Shown here piece after piece: positions 25,559 to 34,860 of a DNA stretch of 64,000 nt; the first letter of the stretch is position 1; the number at the start of each line of letters is the position of its first letter. The notes beneath the pieces are model-generated. The model did no database searches. It was given only the letters and a program-made list of their open reading frames with translations, and was not told the origin of the DNA. Source of the DNA: Chloroflexota bacterium (GTDB lineage: Bacteria > Chloroflexota > Anaerolineae > Anaerolineales > Anaerolineaceae); contig JAKQJC010000033.1 of the NCBI GenBank assembly GCA_029561345.1, forward strand, positions 1-64,000, written 5' to 3'. The position numbers and the translations under genes are program-made.

Positions 25559-26947
25559 ATGAAACGCACTTACCAGACCATCGTCGTGGCCCTTCTGGTT
25601 TTCATGATGATCATTTCTGCAGCTTGCACCACCCCAACTGCTGCCCCCACCAAAGCCGCCGAACCGACCAAGGCTGCCGAGCCTCAGGCTGAACCGACCA
25701 AGGCCCCCGAAGCCACCAAAGCTCCGGAACCCACCGCTGCCCCTGCCAAACCCTCAGGCACCATCACCGTGCTGACCAACCGCACCGACATTGTGGATAC
25801 CGTTTTCGTTGAATACGCCAAGAAATTCAACGAAATCTACCCTGATATCAAGGTGGAATTTGAAGCCCTGCGCGACTACGTGGGCGAAGTTCAGATCCGC
25901 ATGAACACCACCGACTATGGTGATGTGCTCCTTATCCCCGATACCATCACCCTCGACAAGTTATCCGATTACTTCCTGCCCCTGGGCACTGTCGCTGACC
26001 TGGATGCGAAGTATAACTTCGTCATGTCTGGCAAATACTACCAGGATCAGGTTTACGGCATCGCCATGACCGGTAACTTCCAGGGTGTTGCCTGCAATAA
26101 GAAAGTTTTCGAAGCCGCTGGCATTACCGCCAACCCCAAGTCTCCTGAAGAATTCATCGCCGCGATGCAGCTCATCAAAGACAAAACCGATGCCATTCCC
26201 CTCTACACCAACTATGCCGCTGGCTGGCCCATGACCCAGTGGGAAGGCCAGGTTCAGTCGGTCTCTGGCGATCCCGATTACAATGCCATAATGGCCCACA
26301 TGGATGCTCCCTTCTCACCCGGCGAGCCTCACTACATCATCTACAAATTGCTCTACGATCTGGTGAAAGCTGGCCTGACCGAAGAAGATCCCACCACCAC
26401 CGATTGGGAAACCTCCAAGCAAATGATCGCCGATGGCAAAGTCGGCTGCATGGTCACCGGTTCATGGTCCATCACCCAGTACCAGGGTCTGGCCAAGGAT
26501 CCCGCTGATATCATCTACATCCCCTTCCCCTCCAACAAGGATGGCAAGATTTACGCTGCCGCCGGCGGTGACTACAACGTGGCTGTGAACAAAAACAGCA
26601 AGAATCCTGAAGCGGCGATGGCCTGGCTGTGGTGGTTCCTGAATGAATCCAATTACGCCTACGATCAGGGCGGCATTCCTCCGCTCAAGACCGCTGAACT
26701 GCCCTCCACCCTCGATTCCTTCAAGGCCGCCAATGTGATCTTCGTGGCCAACAATCCTGCCCCGGCCGGCGAAGAAGCCTTCTGGTCGAACATTGACAAG
26801 GAAGCCGAAACCGGTCTGTGGACCGAGAAACCCGGCCAACGCATTATCGACGCTGCCCGCGGCGCCACCACCGAATCCTTCGATGACATCATGAATGAAT
26901 TGAACGCCAAGTGGGCTGCTGCCCGCGTCAAACTGGGTATCAAATAA
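25559..26947 (+). CDS. Sugar ABC transporter solute-binding lipoprotein
   Basis: This 462-residue family 1 extracellular binding protein (MalE type) starts at ATG 25559 after AAAGGAGAAAG. A signal peptide (residues 1-21, VVALLVFMMIISAAC) ends in a lipid-attachment Cys. It is followed by about 40 residues rich in Thr, Ala, Pro, Lys and Glu (the TKAAEPTKAAEP type) that form a flexible tether, common in Chloroflexota. The binding fold covers about 65-460 (ITVLTNRTDIVDTVFVEYAK; GKVGCMVTGSWSITQYQGL; AAAGGDYNVAVNKNSKNPEA). It captures an oligosaccharide, probably a mannoside, for the permeases downstream. A 13-bp hairpin follows the stop and probably keeps its mRNA abundant. Confidence 0.92.
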   Translation: MKRTYQTIVVALLVFMMIISAACTTPTAAPTKAAEPTKAAEPQAEPTKAPEATKAPEPTAAPAKPSGTITVLTNRTDIVDTVFVEYAKKFNEIYPDIKVEFEALRDYVGEVQIRMNTTDYGDVLLIPDTITLDKLSDYFLPLGTVADLDAKYNFVMSGKYYQDQVYGIAMTGNFQGVACNKKVFEAAGITANPKSPEEFIAAMQLIKDKTDAIPLYTNYAAGWPMTQWEGQVQSVSGDPDYNAIMAHMDAPFSPGEPHYIIYKLLYDLVKAGLTEEDPTTTDWETSKQMIADGKVGCMVTGSWSITQYQGLAKDPADIIYIPFPSNKDGKIYAAAGGDYNVAVNKNSKNPEAAMAWLWWFLNESNYAYDQGGIPPLKTAELPSTLDSFKAANVIFVANNPAPAGEEAFWSNIDKEAETGLWTEKPGQRIIDAARGATTESFDDIMNELNAKWAAARVKLGIK

Positions 26948-26963
26948 GCTGTCCCCCAATCAA

Positions 26964-26994
26964 GATCAGGGAGGAGCATCTCTCCTCCCTGATC
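26964..26994 (+). promoter_or_regulatory. Intercistronic hairpin after the binding protein gene
   Basis: GATCAGGGAGGAG and CTCCTCCCTGATC form a perfect 13-bp stem with a 5-base loop (CATCT), followed by TTTCTC. As in malE-malF type operons, such a structure gives partial termination or protects the upstream mRNA, so that far more binding protein than permease is made. Confidence 0.8.
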
Positions 26995-27034
26995 TTTCTC
27001 AAACGGATGTCATTCCTTGTCCTGGATGGATCTC

Positions 27035-27958
27035 ATGGAAAATATTCAAAAATCCACAAAACCCTTTGTCACTTTTTCCCGGCGCACCAAAAAGCAGGAC
27101 CAAATTTTTACCATGATCCTCTTCCTGCTGGCGCCAATCCTGCTGCTGTTCGTTTTCACCTACATTCCAGTCTTTAACATGTTTGGTTACAGTCTGAACA
27201 AATGGGACGGCTACAGCAAGGCCAAGGAATTTATCGGTTTGCAGAATTATATTGAACTGTTCACCCGTCCTGAACTGTTTCGCGTTTTTGGGGTCAGCAT
27301 TTATTATTTTGTTGCTTCTTTTATCCAGCTTGCCCTGGCCCTGTATTTTGCCACTATCCTCAGCTTCGATGTCCGTCTCAAGAATTTTTTCAAAGGTGTG
27401 CTCTTTTTTCCATATTTGATCAACGGCGTGGCCGTCGGTTTCATCTTCCTTTATTTTTTCAAACCCGATGGCGTGCTGGATTTGATCATGGTCTCTCTCG
27501 GCCTGGGCGATTATGTGCAGCAGTGGCTGGGAAATCGTGCCATTATCAATTACTCTCTGGCTGGCGTTTCTATCTGGCGCTACATGGGCTTGAATTTCGT
27601 CATGTTCATGGGAGCCATTCAATCCATTCCATCTGAAATTTATGAAGCCAGCTCTCTCGACGGCGCCAACCGCTGGCAGCAGTTTAAACACATCATCTTT
27701 CCTTCCATTTTCCCCATCATCAGCCTCAGCTTGCTGCTGGCCATCCGCGGTTCTCTGGCCGTTTTTGAAATCCCTTACATCATGACCGGCGGCGCCAACG
27801 GCAGTTCCACCTTCGTCATCCAGACCGTGGATATGGCCTTCAAGAATCAGAAGTTTGGTCTGGCTTCGGCGATGGCCGTGGTGCTCTTGCTGATCACCCT
27901 CATATTGGCAGGCGTACAAAATCTCATCTTCAAAGATAAAAATGCCGGGAGTAACTGA
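27035..27958 (+). CDS. Sugar ABC transporter permease, MalF type
   Basis: This inner-membrane subunit of about 307 residues has six segments (from TMILFLLAPILLLFVFTYIP). The EAA loop contacting the ATPase is EIYEASSLDGANRWQQFKHI (about 205-224, EAxxxDGAxxxxxF). I chose ATG 27035 because GGATGG lies just upstream; a TTG at 27017 and an ATG at 27026 are alternatives. It pairs with the MalG-type permease one base downstream. No ATPase gene is present in the operon, so the transporter probably shares a general MsmX/MalK-like ATPase encoded elsewhere. Confidence 0.9.
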   Translation: MENIQKSTKPFVTFSRRTKKQDQIFTMILFLLAPILLLFVFTYIPVFNMFGYSLNKWDGYSKAKEFIGLQNYIELFTRPELFRVFGVSIYYFVASFIQLALALYFATILSFDVRLKNFFKGVLFFPYLINGVAVGFIFLYFFKPDGVLDLIMVSLGLGDYVQQWLGNRAIINYSLAGVSIWRYMGLNFVMFMGAIQSIPSEIYEASSLDGANRWQQFKHIIFPSIFPIISLSLLLAIRGSLAVFEIPYIMTGGANGSSTFVIQTVDMAFKNQKFGLASAMAVVLLLITLILAGVQNLIFKDKNAGSN

Positions 27959-27959
27959 T

Positions 27960-28802
27960 ATGAATGCTAAGACTCTGATGGAAAAAATTGGCCTGCCGGT
28001 GTTTAAATACCTTACACTCATTCTCGGTGTCCTGGTGGCGGTGCTCCCCTTGCTGGTGATCTTCTTCGGATCTTTCAAGACCGGTACGGAACTGCGCACC
28101 ACCGGTCCGTTCGATTTGCCGCAAAACTGGCTCAACTTCTCCAATTACATTCAGGCGGTGGACCGCGGCAATATGTTGCTCGGTTTTTTCAACACCACCA
28201 TCGTTCTGGTGGTCTCTGTCTTCGGTACCGTGATGGTAGGCAGTATGACCGCCTATGTGTTGAACCGCTTCGACTTCAAATTCAACAAACTGGTCATGGC
28301 CCTATTCCTCATCGCCGCCCTGGTGCCTGGCGTCACCACTCAGGTGGCCACCTTCCAGGTGGTCAATGCCTTGGGTCTGTTCAACACCCAGTGGTCGGCC
28401 ATCCTGCTCTACATGGGCACCGATATCATCTCAATCTATATTTTTATCCAGTTTCTCGACAGCATTCCCAAAGATCTTGATGAAGCCGCCATTGTGGATG
28501 GCGCCTCCTATTTCACCATCTTCACAAAAATCATCCTTCCCCTGCTGAAGCCCGCCATTGTCACCGTCCTCATCATCCGCGGGGTGGCCATCTACAATGA
28601 TTTCTATACCCCCTTCCTGTACATGCCCAAGACAAGCCTGGGAACCATCTCCACCGCCCTCTTCCGCTTCAAGGGACCTTTTATCAACCAGTGGGAGATC
28701 ATCAGCGCAGGCATCATTATTGCCATGATTCCCACCCTGCTGGTTTTCCTGTTCCTGCAAAAGTATATCTACAACGGCCTGGTAAAAGGCTCAATTCGCT
28801 GA
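27960..28802 (+). CDS. Sugar ABC transporter permease, MalG type
   Basis: This 280-residue inner-membrane protein has six segments. The EAA loop is IPKDLDEAAIVDGASYFTIF (about 172-191), the ATPase docking site. The start ATG 27960 follows GGGAG and lies one base after the MalF stop (27956-27958); an in-frame ATG at 27942 inside the previous gene is rejected. Together with the upstream permease it forms the channel for the oligosaccharide delivered by the lipoprotein. A further strong hairpin lies between it and the GH5 gene. Confidence 0.9.
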   Translation: MNAKTLMEKIGLPVFKYLTLILGVLVAVLPLLVIFFGSFKTGTELRTTGPFDLPQNWLNFSNYIQAVDRGNMLLGFFNTTIVLVVSVFGTVMVGSMTAYVLNRFDFKFNKLVMALFLIAALVPGVTTQVATFQVVNALGLFNTQWSAILLYMGTDIISIYIFIQFLDSIPKDLDEAAIVDGASYFTIFTKIILPLLKPAIVTVLIIRGVAIYNDFYTPFLYMPKTSLGTISTALFRFKGPFINQWEIISAGIIIAMIPTLLVFLFLQKYIYNGLVKGSIR

Positions 28803-28821
28803 TTTTTTCTTCCCTTCTCCT

Positions 28822-28854
28822 GGGCCACAACAGGACCAACGCCTGTTGTGGCCC
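28822..28854 (+). promoter_or_regulatory. Intercistronic hairpin between permease and GH5 genes
   Basis: GGGCCACAACAGG and CCTGTTGTGGCCC form a perfect 13-bp stem with a 7-base loop. No T-run follows, so it is not a typical terminator; mRNA processing or stability control is more likely. It lies 20 bases before the GH5 start. Confidence 0.65.
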
Positions 28855-28874
28855 CCTCATTTTCGGAGGATTCA

Positions 28875-29876
28875 ATGACCTGGTACGGATTTAACTTTCA
28901 GTGGATGTTTTCCTGGCAGGGCCAGCCGCCTGAGCCTCCAGATGAAAAAGCGCTCGATTTTTTAAGCGCCTGCGGCTTCAACTTCGTCCGTCTCACCACC
29001 GATTACCGCTTCTGGACGCCCCTCCTGCCTGGCGGTCCGGATTATTTCCATCCCGATGAAACCGTCCTGGCTTATCTGGATCGGTATGTGGCCGCCTGCC
29101 GCAGCCGCGGTCTGCACCTCTGCCTTAATCTGCACCGCGCTCCCGGTTACTGCATTAACCGCAACGATCTGGAAACACATAACCTATGGGTGGATGATCT
29201 CCCCCAACAGGCCTTTATTTACATCTGGCAGGTATTGGCGCGCCGTTTCAGCGGCCTGCCAGGTGAAGATTTGAGCTTTGACCTGGTAAACGAACCTCCA
29301 GAAATCGGGCAGTATGGTCTGACGCGAGAAAACCACGCCAGCCTGATCCGCCGCACAACGGCTGCTATTCGCGCTGTCGACCCTGGACGCCCCATCATCA
29401 TTGATGGCCTCGGCGGCGGAAACCTGGCCATGCCTGAACTGGCTGACCTGGGCCTTATCCACAGCACCCGCGGCTACCAGCCCATGACCGTCAGTCATTA
29501 TCAGGCCGAATGGTGGTCCGGCAGCCAGGGCATGCCAGCACCGGTATATCCAGGCTGCCATTGGGAAGGAAAAAGCTGGGATCGGGATGCCATTCGCGGC
29601 TTCTACCAGCCCTGGCGGGATGTTGAATCCCAGGGGGTGCCTGTTCATATCGGCGAGTTTGGCTGCTACAATAAAACCCCCAACGCCGTTGCCCTGAAAT
29701 GGTTTAAGGATCTCTTTGCCGTCTTTCAAGAATTTAGCTGGGGGTATGCCATGTGGAATTTCGCCGGCCCCTTTGGCATCATTGGTCACGGCCGGCCCGG
29801 CGCCCGTTTTGAACCTTTCCAGGGTTATGCTGTGGACCGTGATTTGCTTGATTTATTTCTGGAACATCGTGTTTGA
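28875..29876 (+). CDS. Glycoside hydrolase family 5, putative intracellular beta-mannanase/glucanase
   Basis: This 333-residue (beta/alpha)8 retaining hydrolase shows the acid/base Glu in LSFDLVNEPPEIG (about residue 140) and the nucleophile Glu in VHIGEFGCYNKT (about 260). The early strand GFNFVRLTTDYRFW and LHLCLNLHRAPGY complete the GH5 pattern. There is no signal peptide: it starts MTWYGFNFQWMFSW after a CGGAGG site. It should therefore act on imported oligosaccharides, together with the GH130 phosphorylase. Operon position suggests a mannoside, but GH5 also holds glucanases, and the sequence alone does not decide. A strong terminator follows. Confidence 0.87.
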   Translation: MTWYGFNFQWMFSWQGQPPEPPDEKALDFLSACGFNFVRLTTDYRFWTPLLPGGPDYFHPDETVLAYLDRYVAACRSRGLHLCLNLHRAPGYCINRNDLETHNLWVDDLPQQAFIYIWQVLARRFSGLPGEDLSFDLVNEPPEIGQYGLTRENHASLIRRTTAAIRAVDPGRPIIIDGLGGGNLAMPELADLGLIHSTRGYQPMTVSHYQAEWWSGSQGMPAPVYPGCHWEGKSWDRDAIRGFYQPWRDVESQGVPVHIGEFGCYNKTPNAVALKWFKDLFAVFQEFSWGYAMWNFAGPFGIIGHGRPGARFEPFQGYAVDRDLLDLFLEHRV

Positions 29877-29885
29877 TGCAGGATT

Positions 29886-29930
29886 AAAAAAGACCGGCTG
29901 ACGAAAAAATTGCCAGCCGGTCTTTTTCTT
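29886..29930 (+). terminator. Terminator of the mannoside operon
   Basis: AAAAAGACCGGCTG and CAGCCGGTCTTTTT form a 14-bp stem with the T-run in the 3' arm. The A-run on the left also lets it terminate the convergent gene at 29939-31780. Confidence 0.92.
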
Positions 29931-29938
29931 GCTTAAGT

Positions 29939-31780
29939 TCAGGGTCTCGGCCCGCGGCCGCCACCGCCCATGCCGCCCGTTCCAACCGTGGTCATCACAC
30001 TGGACACAGTGAAACTGGCGAACTTGGTGCCTCCTGAATAGCTGCCGCCCTGGACCAGGCCGTCAACCACCGCATCGGTGGTGCTCCCACCCGTGTACAC
30101 ATCATAAGTGGTGCCCTGAGTCAGGCCAGAGGAAGCAAATACGATGGATGCGGTCGCCTTGGATACCGTGAAGGTCATCACCGCTTCACCGGCGCTGTTT
30201 TGAATGTGCACCAGTGTGCCAGCCGGCAAGGTGGAAGTGAAATACACCAGCACAGAGTTGACACTGGATGAACCATCCGGGGCCATGGCCATGCCTGATG
30301 AACCAGCCGCCACCAGAGTGCCCCCGGTCATCTTGAATCCGCCATCGTAATCCAAGGCGCCATTCATATTCTCAGTCGGTCCATTCACCAGCACCAGGCC
30401 GTCCGTCATCACAATCGCTCCGTTGACATCCAGGCCGTCACCGCCTGCATCAACCACAAGCATGCCGCCATTTATATAAAGGTAATTGGATCCGGTATAG
30501 TTGAAGGTATCCTGGTTCATCTGCCCGCCAGGACGCATCATGCCTGAACCATCGTTTCCTGAAGCCACGTTGATGGCATCGTCGCTGGAGGCAATATGGA
30601 TGGTGCCGCCATTAAGGGTGATCACGGCGCTTTCGATACCCTCATAAGACCGGGTAATGTCGATGATGCCGTTGTTAATGGTCAGGTTCGTGTCCGCATG
30701 CATGCCGTCATCACCGGCAATGATATTGAAAGTGCCGCCATCCACCACGATATTGCCATTGGAATGGATGGCATCGTCCGCTGTATTGGCTGTGATCACA
30801 CCGCCCTGGATATAGACAGCAGCGATGCCTTTGATCCCCTTGGTCGAATCTGCGTCGCTGGTCGCGCCGTTGACCGTCGCCCCGGTGGTCAGGGTCAGAT
30901 TGCCATCCGTAACCGTCACGCTGGTGGAAGCAGATAAGCCATCCCCGCCGGAAGTGACGATTACATCGCCGGCTTTGACCGTGATAAAACCCTTGCTGGC
31001 GTCATCGCCATTATCTGATTTTAAGCCGTCACCCTGGGCATTGACCGTGATGCTGCCGCCTTCCACCACCAGGTAATCCTTGCCGCGGATGCCGTCATCA
31101 ACGGAATTAACTGTGATGGCGCCGCTGGCAATGATCAGGCCGTCTTTGCTGGTGATGCCATCCGCAAAATTGCCGTTGACCACCAGGGTTCCGTTTCCGG
31201 CAATGCTCATGTCAGCCTTGCTGAAAAGAGCTGCATTGGGTTCATTTTCATCTGCGGATGCATAGACATAGGTTGTGGCATCGGTCAGGGTATTGGTGCT
31301 GCCATCCGCCAGAAGGATCACCACCTTTTCCGCCTTGTTGATAAACAGCGGCGCGCTGGTGCTGTTTTTGATATCCACCCCGTTCAAAACAATCTGGACC
31401 GTCTTATCATCCTTGGTATCCACCACAAGCTGCCCATCGTTCAAGGCGCCTGCAACCTGGTAGGTTCCCGCTGCCGTGATGATCACCTTGCTGCCATCCA
31501 CCGTTACCCCGGCCCCGCTGGCTGTGATGGAATCACTGTTCAGGGTGATGGAAACCGCACTGGCGCTGTCCCAGGTGTAATCGGACTGGGTTTCATTTAC
31601 TTCTATATTGGTCACCGTTGGAACAGCAGTGGGCAGGGTGACGGCACTGGCCGCACTGGATGAATTCGTTGCTGTTGAGGAATTTGTGGAGGTGGTGCTC
31701 TGTGCCTGGCTGGCGGCAGAACAGGCGACCAGGGTCAGTATCATCATCATGGTGATGACCAGCATTTTTATTTTTTTCAT
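29939..31780 (-). CDS. Carbohydrate-binding beta-helix lipoprotein (Cthe_2159-like)
   Basis: This 613-residue surface lipoprotein has a signal peptide ending LTLVACSA (lipid Cys at about 19), followed by a Ser/Thr/Asn-rich linker. The body is a ladder of 20-25-residue repeats such as DGITSKDGLIIASGAITVNS, GDGLKSDNGDDASKG and GGDGLSASTSVTVTDGNLTL, typical of right-handed parallel beta-helices. The repeat pattern 'N G G T / D D A I H S' matches the Cthe_2159 family, known to bind cellulose and polygalacturonate with calcium. The C-terminus is Gly-rich (TGGMGGGGRGPRP). The start at 31780 follows GGAGATACC. It probably anchors plant polysaccharide to the cell. No catalytic residues were recognised. 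Confidence 0.78.
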   Translation of the reverse strand: MKKIKMLVITMMMILTLVACSAASQAQSTTSTNSSTATNSSSAASAVTLPTAVPTVTNIEVNETQSDYTWDSASAVSITLNSDSITASGAGVTVDGSKVIITAAGTYQVAGALNDGQLVVDTKDDKTVQIVLNGVDIKNSTSAPLFINKAEKVVILLADGSTNTLTDATTYVYASADENEPNAALFSKADMSIAGNGTLVVNGNFADGITSKDGLIIASGAITVNSVDDGIRGKDYLVVEGGSITVNAQGDGLKSDNGDDASKGFITVKAGDVIVTSGGDGLSASTSVTVTDGNLTLTTGATVNGATSDADSTKGIKGIAAVYIQGGVITANTADDAIHSNGNIVVDGGTFNIIAGDDGMHADTNLTINNGIIDITRSYEGIESAVITLNGGTIHIASSDDAINVASGNDGSGMMRPGGQMNQDTFNYTGSNYLYINGGMLVVDAGGDGLDVNGAIVMTDGLVLVNGPTENMNGALDYDGGFKMTGGTLVAAGSSGMAMAPDGSSSVNSVLVYFTSTLPAGTLVHIQNSAGEAVMTFTVSKATASIVFASSGLTQGTTYDVYTGGSTTDAVVDGLVQGGSYSGGTKFASFTVSSVMTTVGTGGMGGGGRGPRP

Positions 31781-32134
31781 TTGGTATCTCCTTCTCGCAT
31801 TTTTTGATGACCAACGGGCTGTCATCTAAAGTTCATCGTATTGCAATCATTTTACGAGAAGGTCGATTGAAATGGGTTTAATTCTGGTATAGCACCACCT
31901 CTGAACAAGTTTTATGATCAGTCGGTGTCCCCGGATAGAATATAGGGTAAGGTTCTGGATATTTTTTGGTTCTTAAGCCTTTTTCTACGCTTCGGAATAC
32001 TACAGGAATAATTGTGCACTACTGAATTTTCACGGTTGATAATGTTTCTCCATTTTACCCACGAATGTTCATTCTGGTAAACTCAAACGCCGCAGACCAA
32101 AAAAACGGGTCTGCGGCAAAATTTTTGAAACGCA
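31781..32134. other. Gene-free region with one hairpin
   Basis: No gene was found in these 354 bases. It holds the leader of the lipoprotein gene (read leftwards) and, at its right end, the hairpin described at 32089-32117. I did not find a well-spaced promoter for the lipoprotein gene. Confidence 0.5.
32089..32117 (-). terminator. Hairpin at the end of the second Rph/MFS module
   Basis: GCCGCAGACC and GGTCTGCGGC are perfect 10-bp complements around a loop of A residues. It lies 17 bases after the stop of the leftward Rph-like gene. On that strand the loop is a T-run and the tail only moderately T-rich. Confidence 0.65.
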
Positions 32135-34828
32135 TTATTCAGAAGGTACTTCCAGCAGCGTCACCAGACCGCTGCTGCCGTCCACTCGCACCCGCTGTCC
32201 GCTCTTCAGGCGGGTGGTTGCGCCCGCCACACCCACCACCGCCGGGATGCCGTATTCCCGCGCCACCACAGAGCCGTGGGTCATCATCCCACCCACCTCC
32301 ATCACCAGCCCGCCAGCTGAAAGAAACAGCGGCGTCCAGGCAGGATCCGTTGCCGGACAGACCAGGATTTCTCCCGGGGCCAGATGGTCATGATGGGGGT
32401 CAAGGATCACGTGAACCGTTCCTTCCACCATGCCCGCTGAAACCGGTGCCCCGCAAAGGGTGTTTTCATCAGAGACCATTTCTCGCCTGGGTCCTTCAAA
32501 ATAAGCCGTTCCATCGTTCAGCAAAATGCGTGGAATCCGTCTGCGGCCCTGTTCTCGCTGGTAGGTCTGCCGGCGTTCGGCAATCACCGCCCGGGCCTCA
32601 GGCATCCGTCCGTTGGCCATTGCCTCCAGTTCCCATAGGTGTAAAAAGAAGAGGTCATCAGCGGCCGAAAGCTCACCCCTGGCGACCGTTTCAGCGCCAA
32701 GCCGCAGCAGTTCCTGGCGCACGCCGCCCAGAAAGCTGACAATGGCAAACTTGGGGGTTTCCCGCAGTCCGGCCAGCTCAAAGACCCGGTCGGATAGGAA
32801 GGACGCCAGCCAGCCTTTAATTGGATTACGCTTCTTGAAGTTGGCGATAAGCTGCTGGCGGGTTTCTACAGCCTTCTCCCGCCCTTTTCGAAAAACGGTT
32901 TCGGGAGAGCCGTTCTGAGGATCCACCTGCAGGTAATTCTTCAATACCTGCATCACATGGACTGGATTTTCATGCCAGCGCTCGCGGTAAATATCGATTT
33001 CTCCTACGCCTCGCATGCCGTACGTTGAAAGGAATACCCCGATCTCCTTTTGGGCCACAGCCGGAAGGCATCCCGTCAGGTATTCGGTCGCCAGATCAGC
33101 CGCAGCTGTCTCCATGAAATGGGTCCGGGAGGCTTCATCCACCCGGATGGCATCGGCAATTTGCCAGAGGGTCAAATCCATTTCAGTGGTCACATTATGC
33201 GGCAAGCCGCGGCTCAATTCCAGCGGCAGCCCGGCGCTTTCAGGGTCCTTTTCTGCCATGGCTATCAATACCTGGAAAGGCGCCTGCCCGGCAATGACCG
33301 CGGGCAGCAGATAAGGCAACAGCATGGATGGTCCCATTTGGGCGGTTGATTCAATCATCTCCGTCATTTCCGCCAGGGTTCGGGCCTTTTGTGCCCCTTC
33401 CCTGGTGCGGACCAGGAACTCCTGAATTTTTTCAGCCAGCCTCCTGCGCCCACGCGCCGGCCACAACAGGTTGGAGATCACATTTGTGATGACCGGCAGC
33501 ATCCCTTTGAAGATGTTGAAACGCGTTCTCAGGCTCAATCCTCCCTGGTAAAATGCCAGCTGGGGAAGATCATAGAGCTGCTGAAGGATCTCTGCGCTCG
33601 GCGGATCAATGGCGCTGATAAACGTATCCACAATCTTCCGGCCAAAGGAGGTGCGAAGCAGGCCGGTGATATTGACAAACAGGCGCATGGCTGCTTCTTT
33701 GAAAATGGGCTGCTCGCGCGAGGTGATCCGGGCGCCAAAATGCTGGCCCAACCCCACCACCAGGTTTGAAAAAACATCCTCCCCCAGCGGAGAATACGGG
33801 TCCATCATGCCCTGCCAGGAGGCGAAGGAAAAATATACTTCCAGCTCTTCCTCCGCCGGGGTGACCGGCAGCGGAAAGAGCGAGGTGATGGCCCGCGATT
33901 GCAGCACATAAAGCTGGCCATTTGCCCAGCCCCATTCCATATCCTGAGGTCCGCCAAAAAAGGCTGCCGAAGCCATGCCCAGTTTCGCCAAAGCCAGGAT
34001 CTGTTCATCCGCCAGGGCCTGTCGATCACCTGCATCCACGCTCACCGTTTGCGTCCCACCGCCGTTGATGCCGTGAATGGCTACCGCCTTGGCGCCAAGG
34101 GTCTTTCTCAGGATGGTCCCTTTTCCATCGCCGCTCATATCCACCACATAATGATCCGGCTCCACCATGCCTGAAACCAGGGCTTCCCCCAATCCCAGCG
34201 TGGCGTCAATGACCGTTTCAGAGCGCTTTCCGGTCAGCGGATTGGCCGTGAACAGCACCCCTGAAGCCTCGCTGGCCACCATCTGCTGCACCACCACCGC
34301 CAGGGCGATATCCTCATTTCCAATTGCGTTGCGCAGGCGGTAGCCAATGGCCCGTGCTGTCCACAGGCTGGCCCAACAGCGGACAACCGCCTTCACCAGC
34401 TCCTCTTCTCCCTGCACATTCAAGTACGTATCCTGCTGTCCGGCAAATGAGAGATTGGGCAGATCTTCGGCAGTGGCAGAAGAACGCACGGCCACCGCCG
34501 CAGGCGCTGGGACCAGGCCTGCATAAGCGGCGAGAATTTCAGCCGCCATTTCATCTGGCAGTTTTCCTGCTTCAAACAGGTCCCGAATGGCTTTGGAAGC
34601 CGCATCCAGGGCGCCAGGGTCTTCAGGCTGCAGACCCTTGGTGAGGGTTCGGATAGGCTCCTGCAGCCCGTTGAGCGACACAAACTGCTGGTAAGCCGGT
34701 GTGGTGATGCAAAACCCGGGCGGCACAGGTAATCCGGCCTGGATCAGCGCGCCAAGGTTGGCGCCCTTGCCCCCAGCCAGGTTGAGGTCGCCGCGGTTCA
34801 GTTCGTTGAGTTTGCAAATCGTGTGCAT
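32135..34828 (-). CDS. Rifampicin phosphotransferase-like / PEP synthase-like dikinase (copy 2)
   Basis: This 897-residue protein starts at ATG 34828 after AATGGAGAA; a longer frame into the MFS gene is rejected. It has the same three-domain order as the copy at 18238: ATP-grasp (LAGGKGANLGALIQAGLPVP, VAVRSSATAEDLPNLSFAGQ, DMEWGWANGQLYVLQSRAIT), a helical middle domain (about 330-780) and the phospho-His domain GGMMTHGSVVAREYGIPAVV (His about 851). No PEP-binding barrel follows, which favours an antibiotic-phosphotransferase type over a central-metabolism enzyme. The middle domains of the two copies differ strongly, so they probably have different substrates. It is last in a TetR-MFS-Rph operon, 32 bases after the exporter. 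Confidence 0.8.
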   Translation of the reverse strand: MHTICKLNELNRGDLNLAGGKGANLGALIQAGLPVPPGFCITTPAYQQFVSLNGLQEPIRTLTKGLQPEDPGALDAASKAIRDLFEAGKLPDEMAAEILAAYAGLVPAPAAVAVRSSATAEDLPNLSFAGQQDTYLNVQGEEELVKAVVRCWASLWTARAIGYRLRNAIGNEDIALAVVVQQMVASEASGVLFTANPLTGKRSETVIDATLGLGEALVSGMVEPDHYVVDMSGDGKGTILRKTLGAKAVAIHGINGGGTQTVSVDAGDRQALADEQILALAKLGMASAAFFGGPQDMEWGWANGQLYVLQSRAITSLFPLPVTPAEEELEVYFSFASWQGMMDPYSPLGEDVFSNLVVGLGQHFGARITSREQPIFKEAAMRLFVNITGLLRTSFGRKIVDTFISAIDPPSAEILQQLYDLPQLAFYQGGLSLRTRFNIFKGMLPVITNVISNLLWPARGRRRLAEKIQEFLVRTREGAQKARTLAEMTEMIESTAQMGPSMLLPYLLPAVIAGQAPFQVLIAMAEKDPESAGLPLELSRGLPHNVTTEMDLTLWQIADAIRVDEASRTHFMETAAADLATEYLTGCLPAVAQKEIGVFLSTYGMRGVGEIDIYRERWHENPVHVMQVLKNYLQVDPQNGSPETVFRKGREKAVETRQQLIANFKKRNPIKGWLASFLSDRVFELAGLRETPKFAIVSFLGGVRQELLRLGAETVARGELSAADDLFFLHLWELEAMANGRMPEARAVIAERRQTYQREQGRRRIPRILLNDGTAYFEGPRREMVSDENTLCGAPVSAGMVEGTVHVILDPHHDHLAPGEILVCPATDPAWTPLFLSAGGLVMEVGGMMTHGSVVAREYGIPAVVGVAGATTRLKSGQRVRVDGSSGLVTLLEVPSE

Positions 34829-34860
34829 GTTTTCTCCATTGTAGCTAATGACGAATATTC

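Noticed and set aside
30596-30937. Plus-strand frames inside the beta-helix lipoprotein gene
   Set aside because: They arise from the repetitive GAT/GGC codons of the antisense gene; no ribosome binding sites.
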